Below, one piece after another: positions 17,893 to 26,171 of a stretch of DNA of 64,000 nucleotides (its first letter is position 1; every line of letters starts with the position of its first letter). The DNA is taken from assembly GCF_022538115.1 (NCBI RefSeq), contig NZ_JAKZAL010000001.1, positions 310,001 to 374,000 of the forward strand, written 5' to 3'. Source of the stretch: Cognataquiflexum rubidum. GTDB taxonomy: Bacteria; Bacteroidota; Bacteroidia; Cytophagales; Cyclobacteriaceae. The notes below the pieces were generated by a model that was given only the letters and a program-made list of their open reading frames with translations, was not told the DNA's origin and ran no database searches. Both the position numbers and the translations under genes were made by a program.

Positions 17893-18667
17893 AATAGGAA
17901 TCTATAATATCCTGAGAAATGAGCTTATATATTTCTGCGATTTGATCATTGTAATTCAAAAATTGAAAGTGGGAGTCCAACGTATTTAAATCCACCCTTT
18001 TGGCCGGCCCCGTCTGTGCACGCTTGGCACCCAATTCCAGACTTTTACTGATGGTCTCAATGATGAGGGGTTTTAGCATTTCAAAATCCAAACCCTGACG
18101 CGCCATAACTTCTTCTGAAATCCTCAACATGTGGTTGGAAAAATTGCTTGCAAAAACCGCCGCTACGTGCAAGGCCATTCTGTCCTTGGATTTGACCAAG
18201 TATTGATTGGGAGACAATGATTTTGCAAGTTTTTTTAATTTTTGGAGGGCAGATTGGTCTTCGGATTCCAAGAGAAAAGGGACATCGCCAAAGTCGATTT
18301 TTCTTTCTTTGCTGAATGTCTGCAATGGATAAAAAATTCCTGTGTAAGTCGCCGAACTGTAGCCTAAGACATCTAATGGCACTGCTCCCGAAGTATGTAC
18401 CAAGATACTTTCCTCCGGCAAAATGATTTCATCAGCAAGCTCTGAAATCGCCTGATCGCTGACCGCTAAGATGAAAATCTCCGCTTCCGAATCTGAAAAA
18501 TCAAGGTCATCTTTTGCATCAGCAGTGTATAACCTTGCAGTTAGTTTTTCAGCGTCCGCAAGGTTCCGTGCATAAATTTCTGTGATGGTATGGCCTGCCT
18601 CTTCCATGGCCGGAGCCAAATGCCAGGCGACGTTGCCCGCACCCAATATTGCAATCTTAAATTTCAT
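17891..18667 (-). CDS. Rossmann-fold DUF2520 protein
   Basis: 258 residues from the ATG at 18667; the longer frame adds only 14 unlikely residues. The N-terminus is a dinucleotide-binding fold (FKIAILGAGNVAWHLAPAME) similar to ProC and F420-dependent NADP reductases. The C-terminal helical DUF2520 domain contains MALHVAAVFASNFSNHML and LGAKRAQTGPAKRVD. Members are predicted oxidoreductases without an assigned substrate. It lies after ccmF on the same strand, but a strong hairpin at 18708-18740 separates them, so it is probably not part of the ccm operon. Confidence 0.85.
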   Translation of the reverse strand: MKFKIAILGAGNVAWHLAPAMEEAGHTITEIYARNLADAEKLTARLYTADAKDDLDFSDSEAEIFILAVSDQAISELADEIILPEESILVHTSGAVPLDVLGYSSATYTGIFYPLQTFSKERKIDFGDVPFLLESEDQSALQKLKKLAKSLSPNQYLVKSKDRMALHVAAVFASNFSNHMLRISEEVMARQGLDFEMLKPLIIETISKSLELGAKRAQTGPAKRVDLNTLDSHFQFLNYNDQIAEIYKLISQDIIDSY

Positions 18668-18707
18668 AGATGAAATATATATCTTTTGCCGTGATTCTAA
18701 AAAAACC

Positions 18708-18740
18708 AAAAGCCCTAAAGGAGATATCTTTAGGGCTTTT
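18708..18740 (-). terminator. strong terminator after ccmF
   Basis: Perfect 13-bp arms AAAAGCCCTAAAG and CTTTAGGGCTTTT around a 7-base loop. On the minus strand the hairpin is followed by GGTTTTTTTAG. It lies 24 bases beyond the ccmF stop. Confidence 0.85.
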
Positions 18741-18763
18741 GGGTTTTGAACTTAGTCGGGAAT

Positions 18764-21295
18764 TTAGGCCTCCATTCCTTTGTCCCTCATTTTTTTGAAT
18801 TCATCATACCTTCTGTATATCGCTACGCAAAAACCGATCAGCACCAGGATCGTACCTATCCACAAGATATTGATCTGCGGCATCAGTATCGCCTTCAATA
18901 CCACATAGTCTTTTTGATACCTGTTGACTTTGAAAGAAAACGTATTTGACTCCGGCTTAATATTATCCAATTCAACCTTAACACCGAGTTCGTTGTCTAT
19001 GGCAGCAATCTTCCCGACCTGATTGTCTCGGATGATGAAAATCGGCTCCAACCGCTTCTCAACATCAAAATCCATCACCACCAACTTTGCTTTCACTGCC
19101 ACATCACCCTCTTTCAGGTCAATGCCGTCAAGCTCTTTCAACACTTCTCCCCCTTCAAAGGTGGTCACAAAGTCAGAAATATAGAACGTCTCCCCCGGAG
19201 CCACCTCATAAAACTCATCTTCCCTCCATTCCGGATCTTCATAATCATTGATCGCAGAGACATAGGTATACAAATCTCTGTTGACGAATCTTTTAGAATC
19301 CGGCGAGGAGATCAATCCCATGGAAGAATTGAATTGCGACATAGGATTCAGAGAAAACTGGAAAACAGAATCTTTATAGTAATCAATCTGGAAATAATCA
19401 TTTTCCTCCAAGACAATATTGACTTTATCACCTTTGGCAAAGTAGGTTCTGCCTCTGGCAACAATATCTTCCAATGCGATTGCCTCATTGATTTCTCCGG
19501 TGGATTTGAGTTGCTTGACGTTCACAAATCCGGGTACGCCAACCACTTTTTTCTGTCTGCCACGATAGACCGCTGTATAATCTTTGATTTGGGTGGGTTT
19601 GTTGATCCAAAGCAGGACGTGCTCTTTGTTCATTTCTTCTTCCCACGAATTGCTATAAGTCAACCCCGAAAGGTTGTAAGAAATGATTTCGGAATATCCT
19701 GAAGAAAACATAATCCCGATCAGCATCATCCCAAGTCCGATATGTGCCAACGAACCCCCTGCCAATTTGAAGCTGGACTTTTTTATGAGTTTGATCAAAA
19801 TGGAAGAATTGGCGACGATGGTGAATACTGAGGCCAAAACCACAATGATGTAAGGGATATCGTAAACCTTGCCAAAGACAATTATCAGTGCAGAGATGAT
19901 CACCGATATGATATAAGGCATCACAAGTGCTTCTCTCAGGGCTTTAGGGTCCATTTTGTTCCACCAGAAAAACTGCCCTACCGCTGTCAGCAAAGCCACT
20001 ACCACTGCAAACCAAAGCTGGAATTTGGTATAAAATCCAATCTGATCCGCAGGAGGAGCCATATTGGAGATGCCTCCGAAACTTTCTACCAAAGCATTCC
20101 AAACAGGAATGGAAGTAGGAAGGATTACCTGGAAAGCCATCAATGCCAAAGTCGTTGCCCCAATGAAAATCCAGAACTCACGGGAATAAACAGAAGCTTC
20201 TTTGTCAGAAGTAGGGATATGTTTCCAATTTTTTGCTGCCAAGAAAATTGCGACAAAAAGGAAAAATAACATGTAAATCAACAGCTGACCTGACAATCCC
20301 AAATCGGTGAAAGAGTGAACCGAAGAATCACCCAATACCCCACTTCTCACCAAGAATGTTGCATACAGTACCAAAATGAAGGAAGCAATGACCAAGACGA
20401 TGGATGACTTCAATGCAGTACTGCTTTTCTTGAAAGTGATCATAGTATGGATTGCTGCTACCATGATCAGCCATGGGACATAAACGGCATTTTCGACAGG
20501 ATCCCAATTCCAATAGCCTCCAAAATTCAACGTGACATATGCCCAATAAGCCCCCATGATGATCCCCATTCCGAGGATCATGGCTGAGAATTGTGCCCAA
20601 GGTAAAGCAGGACGAACCCACTCAGAATATCTTTTGGTAGCCAGTCCACCCATCAAAAAGGCAAACGGAACCAAAGTGGAAGCATAACCAAGAAACAATG
20701 TCGGAGGGTGGATCACCATCCAGATATTTTGAAGCAAAGGATTCAGACCGGTTCCATCTTCCGGTTTGAATTCAGGATTGATCTGGAAAATCGGAGCGGA
20801 GACAGCATCTCTCAAAAGAATAAACGGCGAACTACCGATCTTCAAATCTCCGATCACCACACCCAAAATCATGGATACAAGGAATGCCTGCACCAAGGCA
20901 AAGACGATCATCACAGGACCTTCCCAGAATTTGTTGGTATGGATCAAAACCAATCCCAAAACCACATTCCAAACTATCCAAAGGATAAATGCCCCTTCTT
21001 GACCTTCCCAAAAACTGGAGATCATATAATGGACCGGAAGCGCTTTGGATGAATGGGAATAAGAGTAGAAGTATTCAAACCGGTGGTTGTAAATAATCTC
21101 AAAAAGTGCAAAAGCCACTGTCACGCTTGCCAAAGAATGGACATAAAATGTGACTCTACTGAACCGCCTCCAATTGGCTTTGTCCAATTCCTGTGCAATC
21201 GTGTATTGATAATAAGAGTAGGCAGTAACCAAGGCACTGACAAAAGCAAGAATCAATGCGAAGTGGCCTAAATTACCTATAAAGGTATTGATCAT
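18764..21295 (-). CDS. ccmF: cytochrome c maturation protein CcmF (heme lyase subunit)
   Basis: 843 residues. It is a polytopic inner-membrane protein that joins heme to apocytochrome c in the periplasm. The tryptophan-rich WWD heme-handling motif is clear (LNFGGYWNWDPVENAVYVPW, about residues 250-270). Flanking histidine-bearing segments are HYMISSFWEGQEGAFILW and MVIHPPTLFLGYASTLVPFA. A large periplasmic domain occupies about 540-800 and a final membrane helix ends near the C-terminus (INILWIGTILVLIGFCVAIY). The length is greater than that of E. coli CcmF (about 650). It is last in the run ccmC-ccmD-ccmE-ccmF. No CcmH or CcmG is visible. Confidence 0.92.
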   Translation of the reverse strand: MINTFIGNLGHFALILAFVSALVTAYSYYQYTIAQELDKANWRRFSRVTFYVHSLASVTVAFALFEIIYNHRFEYFYSYSHSSKALPVHYMISSFWEGQEGAFILWIVWNVVLGLVLIHTNKFWEGPVMIVFALVQAFLVSMILGVVIGDLKIGSSPFILLRDAVSAPIFQINPEFKPEDGTGLNPLLQNIWMVIHPPTLFLGYASTLVPFAFLMGGLATKRYSEWVRPALPWAQFSAMILGMGIIMGAYWAYVTLNFGGYWNWDPVENAVYVPWLIMVAAIHTMITFKKSSTALKSSIVLVIASFILVLYATFLVRSGVLGDSSVHSFTDLGLSGQLLIYMLFFLFVAIFLAAKNWKHIPTSDKEASVYSREFWIFIGATTLALMAFQVILPTSIPVWNALVESFGGISNMAPPADQIGFYTKFQLWFAVVVALLTAVGQFFWWNKMDPKALREALVMPYIISVIISALIIVFGKVYDIPYIIVVLASVFTIVANSSILIKLIKKSSFKLAGGSLAHIGLGMMLIGIMFSSGYSEIISYNLSGLTYSNSWEEEMNKEHVLLWINKPTQIKDYTAVYRGRQKKVVGVPGFVNVKQLKSTGEINEAIALEDIVARGRTYFAKGDKVNIVLEENDYFQIDYYKDSVFQFSLNPMSQFNSSMGLISSPDSKRFVNRDLYTYVSAINDYEDPEWREDEFYEVAPGETFYISDFVTTFEGGEVLKELDGIDLKEGDVAVKAKLVVMDFDVEKRLEPIFIIRDNQVGKIAAIDNELGVKVELDNIKPESNTFSFKVNRYQKDYVVLKAILMPQINILWIGTILVLIGFCVAIYRRYDEFKKMRDKGMEA

Positions 21296-21323
21296 GTTAA
21301 ATGGAATCAGAGGGAAAACTAAT

Positions 21324-21740
21324 TTACATTCCGGCTGTCTTGAGCTCGGTTTCCTGATATTTGGAAGGGCACTTCATCAGGATTTTGTCTGCTACAAACA
21401 GGTCTTGGTCTTTATAAGCACCGATGACCACCACTTGTTCAGCCCTTGAAAAATCCGGTGGCACCGGTTCATTGTAAAAGACCTTTTGTTCTGTGCCTTC
21501 ATTGTCCACCATCAGGAAATAGAATGAAGTCTTATCCTCATTGACTTCGATCCCGACAACATCACCGGTTTGGGCTTTTTTCAGTTGACCCACCACGTGG
21601 ATGGCCTTGTCATCGCCTTTGGTTTTCATGGCTTTGGCGTTGGAAAAACTTTCGTAAGTACTTGCATCCCCGATCATTGACATGATGATGATGATCGCGA
21701 CAGCTATGATTCCCAAACCAATTATATGTCCCTTTTTCAT
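21324..21740 (-). CDS. ccmE: CcmE-type heme chaperone, CxxxY variant
   Basis: 138 residues. It has an N-terminal membrane anchor (IIGLGIIAVAIIIIMSMIG) and an OB-fold domain (KAIHVVGQLKKAQTGDVVGI, FYFLMVDNEGTEQKVFYNEP, FSRAEQVVVIGAYKDQDLFV). It carries heme from CcmC to CcmF in the periplasm. The canonical CcmE uses a His in HxxxY to bind heme covalently. Here the motif reads KCPSKYQ, i.e. Cys-x3-Tyr. This variant is known from archaeal and Desulfovibrio-type system I* proteins. It sits between ccmD and ccmF. Confidence 0.88.
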   Translation of the reverse strand: MKKGHIIGLGIIAVAIIIIMSMIGDASTYESFSNAKAMKTKGDDKAIHVVGQLKKAQTGDVVGIEVNEDKTSFYFLMVDNEGTEQKVFYNEPVPPDFSRAEQVVVIGAYKDQDLFVADKILMKCPSKYQETELKTAGM

Positions 21741-21814
21741 TTTGGTAGATTATATTTTTTGATGGGTTCAGGAGCAAATTCCTTTAGATTTTACTTCCTT
21801 TCTCCTTATTAATG

Positions 21815-22060
21815 TTATTCTTCTTTCAATTGTTTTTCAAGACGGGTCACTTTCCTATCCGTATTGATCACATAAACCAACAATCCCGCAAAAACGATCC
21901 CGATGATACCTACCAAAACGTAGATTTTTCCCTCGGACCGCATCACATCCGCCATTTCAACGGTGGAGTTTTGGTAATCGTTTTCATTGATTTCAATTTT
22001 CTCCTGTCCGAAAGCACTCAGACTGAATGCCATGAACAATATTATTAACCACTTTTTCAT
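21815..22060 (-). CDS. ccmD: CcmD-like small membrane protein
   Basis: 81 residues. It has a signal-like N-terminus (MKKWLIILFMAFSLSAFGQ), a short exposed part, one membrane helix (GKIYVLVGIIGIVFAGLLVYVI) and a charged tail (DRKVTRLEKQLKEE). CcmD proteins assist release of heme-loaded CcmE from the CcmABC complex. The start overlaps the ccmC stop by an ATGA junction, implying translational coupling. The identification rests on size, topology and position. Confidence 0.75.
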   Translation of the reverse strand: MKKWLIILFMAFSLSAFGQEKIEINENDYQNSTVEMADVMRSEGKIYVLVGIIGIVFAGLLVYVINTDRKVTRLEKQLKEE

Positions 22061-22737
22061 GATACCTGATTGATCAATTTATCTTCAAACTTTCTTTCAA
22101 TTCTTCTCAGCCTGACCCTTATGGTACTGATCCAAGTTCCCAATAGTGTCCAGGCAATGATCGCAGGATAGAACACCATCCTGAGTTTGCTGTCAAGGTC
22201 ATAGGCATTGAATCCGGGATTGCCACCGTTACCGGGGTGGAGACTGTCTGTCAGTCTTGGTAAGACAAATATCAAGGGTATAAAGGCCGCAAATGCAAAA
22301 ATGTTATAAACGGCACCGATTCGGGCCCTTTGATGGACATCAGTGAGTGAATTTCTCAAAATAAGATAGGCGAAATACATCAAAAGCCCGATGGCGGAAG
22401 CATTCTGTTTTGGATCACCGCTCCAATAATCCCCCCAAGTGAATTTGGCCCAAAGCATGCCTGTGACAATTCCCAATACGCCAAACAAGATCGCCGCATT
22501 GGTAAACTCGAGTGCCATATCATCATGCCTGAGATCGTTGCTGCGGAGAAATTTGATGCTGTACACCACTGCTACCATCAGCATCAATATCATCCCAAAC
22601 CACATGGTGACATGGAAATGCAGTGCCCTGATCGTCTCATTCAGGATGGGTAACCTCGGTACGTCAAGGAGAAGTCCGGCTGTAAGGGTAAATGCCAACA
22701 GGGCTACAGTCAGGATTTTCCACCAATATGCTCTCAT
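22057..22737 (-). CDS. ccmC: cytochrome c biogenesis protein CcmC (CcsA-like heme handler)
   Basis: 226 residues with six likely membrane helices. The WWD motif is KFTWGDYWSGDPKQNASAIG (about residues 107-126), flanked by His-bearing segments (RALHFHVTMWFGMILMLMVA near the start). CcmC holds heme and delivers it to CcmE. It is the first gene of the compact ccmC-ccmD-ccmE-ccmF run. ccmB lies 2.5 kb upstream beyond an inserted stretch. Confidence 0.9.
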   Translation of the reverse strand: MRAYWWKILTVALLAFTLTAGLLLDVPRLPILNETIRALHFHVTMWFGMILMLMVAVVYSIKFLRSNDLRHDDMALEFTNAAILFGVLGIVTGMLWAKFTWGDYWSGDPKQNASAIGLLMYFAYLILRNSLTDVHQRARIGAVYNIFAFAAFIPLIFVLPRLTDSLHPGNGGNPGFNAYDLDSKLRMVFYPAIIAWTLLGTWISTIRVRLRRIERKFEDKLINQVS

Positions 22738-23174
22738 TATAATGGGTTTGATTTTTCAAGCGCAAAAATAAGGCATAAGTTCCTCATTCCTGTGCTTTTT
22801 ATGAGATATGTTGGTTTGTTAAGTAAGGTTTCCCGCAAAGACGATAAGGCGCGAAGATTCTAAGCGAATATAATCCCACAAAGACGCTAAGACACAAAGG
22901 AAATAGAGGGAATTTGCTCAACGTCGATGAGGCATAAAGAAAAAGAATCTCGAAAAAACACTAATCCATAAAATTAGAAAGTTTGATTTGTTTCCCGCCA
23001 AGACGCTAAGGCGCAAAGAAAAATAGTAATCGAATAAACTGATGTTAGCCTGCCTTTTTTTCGTTAAAATATCTTTGCGGTTTTTGCGGCTTTGCGGGGA
23101 AAAAATCCAGTTCCTCCTATTAGTTCAGTGCCCTCGCTTATAATTGAGGATTGAAGTTAAATAATTCTGACTCC
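22738..23174. repeat. CGCAAAGACGCTAAGG-type repeat cluster
   Basis: Several copies of a 25-30 base phrase are present in one direction (about 22833, 22882 and 22993: CGCCAAGACGCTAAGGCGCA). One is reversed (about 23072-23100: TCTTTGCGGTTTTTGCGGC). The phrase recurs at 24060-25215. No gene is present. This stretch separates ccmC from the unknown secreted protein upstream. Confidence 0.75.
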
Positions 23175-23963
23175 TTAATCTTTCTTCACATAATGTTCCG
23201 TCCAACCATTTGGCATATCTCCTCTCAAAATCAATTCATCTCCCTTAAACTCAAAATACCTTGAAAATCCGTCATTGACCGGAGAACCGGGAATGGCCTT
23301 GGTCGGATAGATGTTGATCTTATCGTTTATAATCCGCCATGACATCATATTGGCGGCTTCAAAAATTTCGGAACCACTCATTCTGTATTCTGCCGGGATC
23401 TCTTTTTGGGCATCTCTAAATCCCCTGATGTCAGCAACATATTTCCCATCAGGCATATAGGCAAACATGTAATCCTTACCTGTCATCTCACCCATTACTT
23501 TTTCTCCATTTTCATCGATTTTATACAGTTCCTTCAGAATCCACACTCCTGTCAGCTTGTTTTTAATGTCACCAAACTGCTCCGGAAAAAGCTTAGAAAA
23601 ATCATAGGCCAAATTTTTGGAAACCAAGTCCATCGTAAAAACCTCTCCGCTGCTTTTGACTGTCAATAAAAGGGTTGATTTTTCGATTTTTGCTGACACC
23701 TCCTTCTCCTCTCCCGATATTTCCATCACTCCCCTAAAACCTGACTTTTCTTTTGCCCCAAAAAATTCACTTTCATTCATTTGACTGTCATATAGCTGTC
23801 CATAGACCATCTCCCCTTTTTGTTCCAAAGTGATGACTGAAAGTTCGCCCGCTATATTACCGGAATATACTCCCTGTATAGTCTGGGCAAGACCAAAAGA
23901 AATCTGGAAAAAATAAACAGCTATACATGCAAAAATCAAGATAAGGGGCTTTGCTGCTTTCAT
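23175..23963 (-). CDS. secreted protein of unknown function
   Basis: 262 residues. It has a signal peptide (MKAAKPLILIFACIAVYFFQ, then ISFGLAQ). The first part is beta-rich (GVYSGNIAGELSVITLEQKG). The second half looks lipocalin-like (LTGVWILKELYKIDENGEKV, YMFAYMPDGKYVADIRG, RYFEFKGDELILRGDMP). No family can be named with confidence. It lies on the same strand between ccmB and ccmC, flanked on both sides by repeat-filled DNA, so it looks inserted into the ccm cluster rather than part of it. Confidence 0.6.
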   Translation of the reverse strand: MKAAKPLILIFACIAVYFFQISFGLAQTIQGVYSGNIAGELSVITLEQKGEMVYGQLYDSQMNESEFFGAKEKSGFRGVMEISGEEKEVSAKIEKSTLLLTVKSSGEVFTMDLVSKNLAYDFSKLFPEQFGDIKNKLTGVWILKELYKIDENGEKVMGEMTGKDYMFAYMPDGKYVADIRGFRDAQKEIPAEYRMSGSEIFEAANMMSWRIINDKINIYPTKAIPGSPVNDGFSRYFEFKGDELILRGDMPNGWTEHYVKKD

Positions 23964-24484
23964 GGGAAATTTGGTTTGGTTGTGTTGGTTCAGGATAAAC
24001 CATAGAAACTAAAAGTAGTTTTGGAAAAGGAAAAAACCAAGAGGCCAACAGAAAAAAGGAAGATCTCAAGCGAAGACGCTGAGACCCAAATTGAGAATTT
24101 TTTATTTGTTCCCCGCGAAGACGCTAAGGCGCAAAGAAATAATAATAAGTAAACAAACTGATGTTAAGCTATCATTCAGTATTAAAATCCCTTTGCGATT
24201 TTTGCAGCTTTACGAGAAAAATAATCCAGTTCCTCCGCCTAAGTCAGTGTCTTCACTGACTTTTGAGAATTGGATCAAAATCCCTTTGCGGTTTTGCGCC
24301 TTTGCGGGACAATTACTAATTCTAAGAATTGAATTAAAATACTTATGCCTCTTTGTGACTTTGAGGGAAAAAGTTTATTTGCCAAAGTCTACCGGCCTGT
24401 AGTCCTCCTACTTACTTTTTTTTCTTTGCATCTGAGTGAGGTATATTTTTTACTACAAAAGAATAGAAGGTTTCGCTATGGTCT

Positions 24485-24618
24485 CAAAGGATTTTGAACG
24501 TCCTTGTTTTTGGCGGAAACCTCAATTCCCTATTTGCATTTCTTCGGCCAAAAACCGGAATCACGGTTTTCGTTTTTACCCCGAGTTGCGTTCCTCACTC
24601 GGGGCTACCAATATTTGA
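24485..24618. repeat. 134-bp duplicated element, copy 1
   Basis: It differs from 24819-24952 at only two positions by eye. It contains GCCAAAAACCGGAATCACGG and TACCCCGAGTTGCGTTCC, then CTCGGGGCTACCAATATT. The last part resembles the 3' hairpin block of repeat family A, so the two families are probably related. Confidence 0.85.
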
Positions 24619-24818
24619 TCCCTATGGGATCATTCGACGCCGTTGTACGCCGTTGGTTTGATACGGTTTGGAAATATCAGCACTGAAAGTGCGAAATATC
24701 CTAGCGATGGGTGAAGCCCATCGTTATCATGAGGAATGGTTTCATCAAAGCCCTGAAAGGGCGAAAGAAATTGATTTAAAAAATATCCTTCTTTTTCGAC
24801 AAAGGACTCCATGGGGCG

Positions 24819-24952
24819 CAAAGGATTTTGAACGTCCTTGTTTTTGGCGAAAACCTCAATTCCCTATTTGCATTTCTTCGGCCAAAAACCGGAATCACGG
24901 TTTTCGTTTTTACCCCGAGTTGCGTTCCTTACTCGGGGCTACCAATATTTGA
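24819..24952. repeat. 134-bp duplicated element, copy 2
   Basis: Direct repeat of 24485-24618, offset 334 bases, with two differences (GGCGAAAAC for GGCGGAAAC, and TCCTTACTC for TCCTCACTC). The high identity implies recent duplication or ongoing gene conversion. Confidence 0.85.
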
Positions 24953-25217
24953 CCACTACGTGGTCGGTCGACACCGCCAATGTTTGTGTCTCCACAAACA
25001 TTCTAATTCTGAATAATTCATTCTCCTCTTGCTCTCCTTTTCTTCTGCGGCTTCGCGGGAAAAAGTTTCTTTGCCTAAGTCTACCGGCCTGTTGTCCTCC
25101 GACTTGCTTTTTTATCTTTGGGTCTTTGTGACTTTGCGGGAAAAAGTTTCTTTACCAAAGTCTAACAACCTATAACCTTCTGACTTATTTTTTCTCTGCG
25201 CCTTTACGGGACAGTCC

Positions 25218-25883
25218 CTAACTCCTCCACAAATAAGGAAACAGGATATACGCCGTCACAGCCACGATAACATTGATCGCCATAAGCGTTACAATCTTAT
25301 CCAAGCTCACTGACCAATCTAACCCATCAATGGCATTCTTTGACACCCGGATGGCCATCAGCAAAATCGGGATGATGACCGGAAAACTCAATATCGCCAT
25401 CAACGTCGCATTGTTGCTCGCCTTGGACGCTATCCCCGATACCATCGTCAGACAGGCCGAAAAACCAACCGCTCCCAATATGAGGTTCAACAAAAACATC
25501 CCCTGATCCTGAACGGGATTGCCCAAAATCACGCTGAAAACCAGATATCCCAACAATGCCAAAACAAGTGTCAAAAGTGTATTGTAGATGATTTTGGAAA
25601 TGATGATAGCCTCAGGAGAAGCAATCATGTAATAATAAAGCTGTCGGCCCTGATGTTCCTGCACAAAGCTTTTGGCCACGGCATTGACGGCAGAAAACAG
25701 GATAATGATCCAATACAGTGCATTCCACGTAGGTACTCCGATATTGCCCTGCTTCGCTCCCACGCTGAGATACGTAATAAAAACTGCCGATACGACATAC
25801 AAAAGAATGCCATTGAGCGCATACTTCTGTCTCCATTCGAGGGTGATTTCTTTTTGGATCAGAACAGCAATTTCTTTGAGCAT
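25218..25883 (-). CDS. ccmB: heme exporter protein B (CcmB)
   Basis: 221 residues with about six membrane helices, the length of CcmB. The N-terminus (LIQKEITLEWRQKYALNGIL) and SFVQEHQGRQLYYYMIASPE fit the family. CcmB is the membrane subunit of the CcmAB ATPase that drives release of holo-CcmE. No ccmA gene is seen, so it must be elsewhere. The gene is on the same strand as ccmC-F but separated from them by about 2.5 kb of repeats and one unknown gene. Confidence 0.88.
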   Translation of the reverse strand: MLKEIAVLIQKEITLEWRQKYALNGILLYVVSAVFITYLSVGAKQGNIGVPTWNALYWIIILFSAVNAVAKSFVQEHQGRQLYYYMIASPEAIIISKIIYNTLLTLVLALLGYLVFSVILGNPVQDQGMFLLNLILGAVGFSACLTMVSGIASKASNNATLMAILSFPVIIPILLMAIRVSKNAIDGLDWSVSLDKIVTLMAINVIVAVTAYILFPYLWRS

Positions 25884-25889
25884 GGGGCA

Positions 25890-25998
25890 AAGATAAAGAA
25901 AGAAGTTTGGAAGTTGGAAGTAGGGAAGAGGGAAGTCGGGAAGTTGGGAAGTACGAGGTGAAAAGTTAGAAGTAAAAAGTAAAGAAGATTGCAGGAGT
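25890..25998. repeat. GAAGTTGGAAGT-type phrase repeats
   Basis: A purine-rich stretch made of short variant phrases (GAAGTTTGGAAGTTGGAAG, GGGAAGTCGGGAAGTTGGGA, AAAAGTTAGAAGTAAAAAGT) lies between the divergent ccmB and htpG genes. It is not coding. Confidence 0.7.
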
Positions 25999-26171
25999 TA
26001 GAAGTCAATGGTTGAAATAAAAGTAGGGTTCGAATTCCCCCTATTTCAATTTATTTCTATCTATTTCCACTTATTTCATTTAAATCTGCCAAAATGACAT
26101 TTTCAGCTAATTGGAACAAGCCTTGATAAGGGCATTATATCAAAAATGTATTCACTAAAACGAAAATAGCT

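Larger units (their letters stand above)
23964..25217. repeat. composite repeat-filled region between ccmB and the unknown secreted gene
   Basis: 1.25 kb without a convincing gene. It contains the GAAGACGCTAAGGCGCAAAG phrase (about 24117) and its reverse (GCGGTTTTGCGCCTTTGCGG, about 24288; further copies near 25050, 25110 and 25190). It also has two near-identical 134-bp copies (24485-24618 and 24819-24952) and, between them, hairpin-rich text such as GCACTGAAAGTGC, GATGGGTGAAGCCCATCG and CCCTGAAAGGG. Short open frames here come from the repeats. Confidence 0.75.

Noticed and set aside
24436-25131. Several open frames of 60-97 residues
   Set aside because: They are the same repeat read twice; the near-identical peptides come from the 134-bp duplication.
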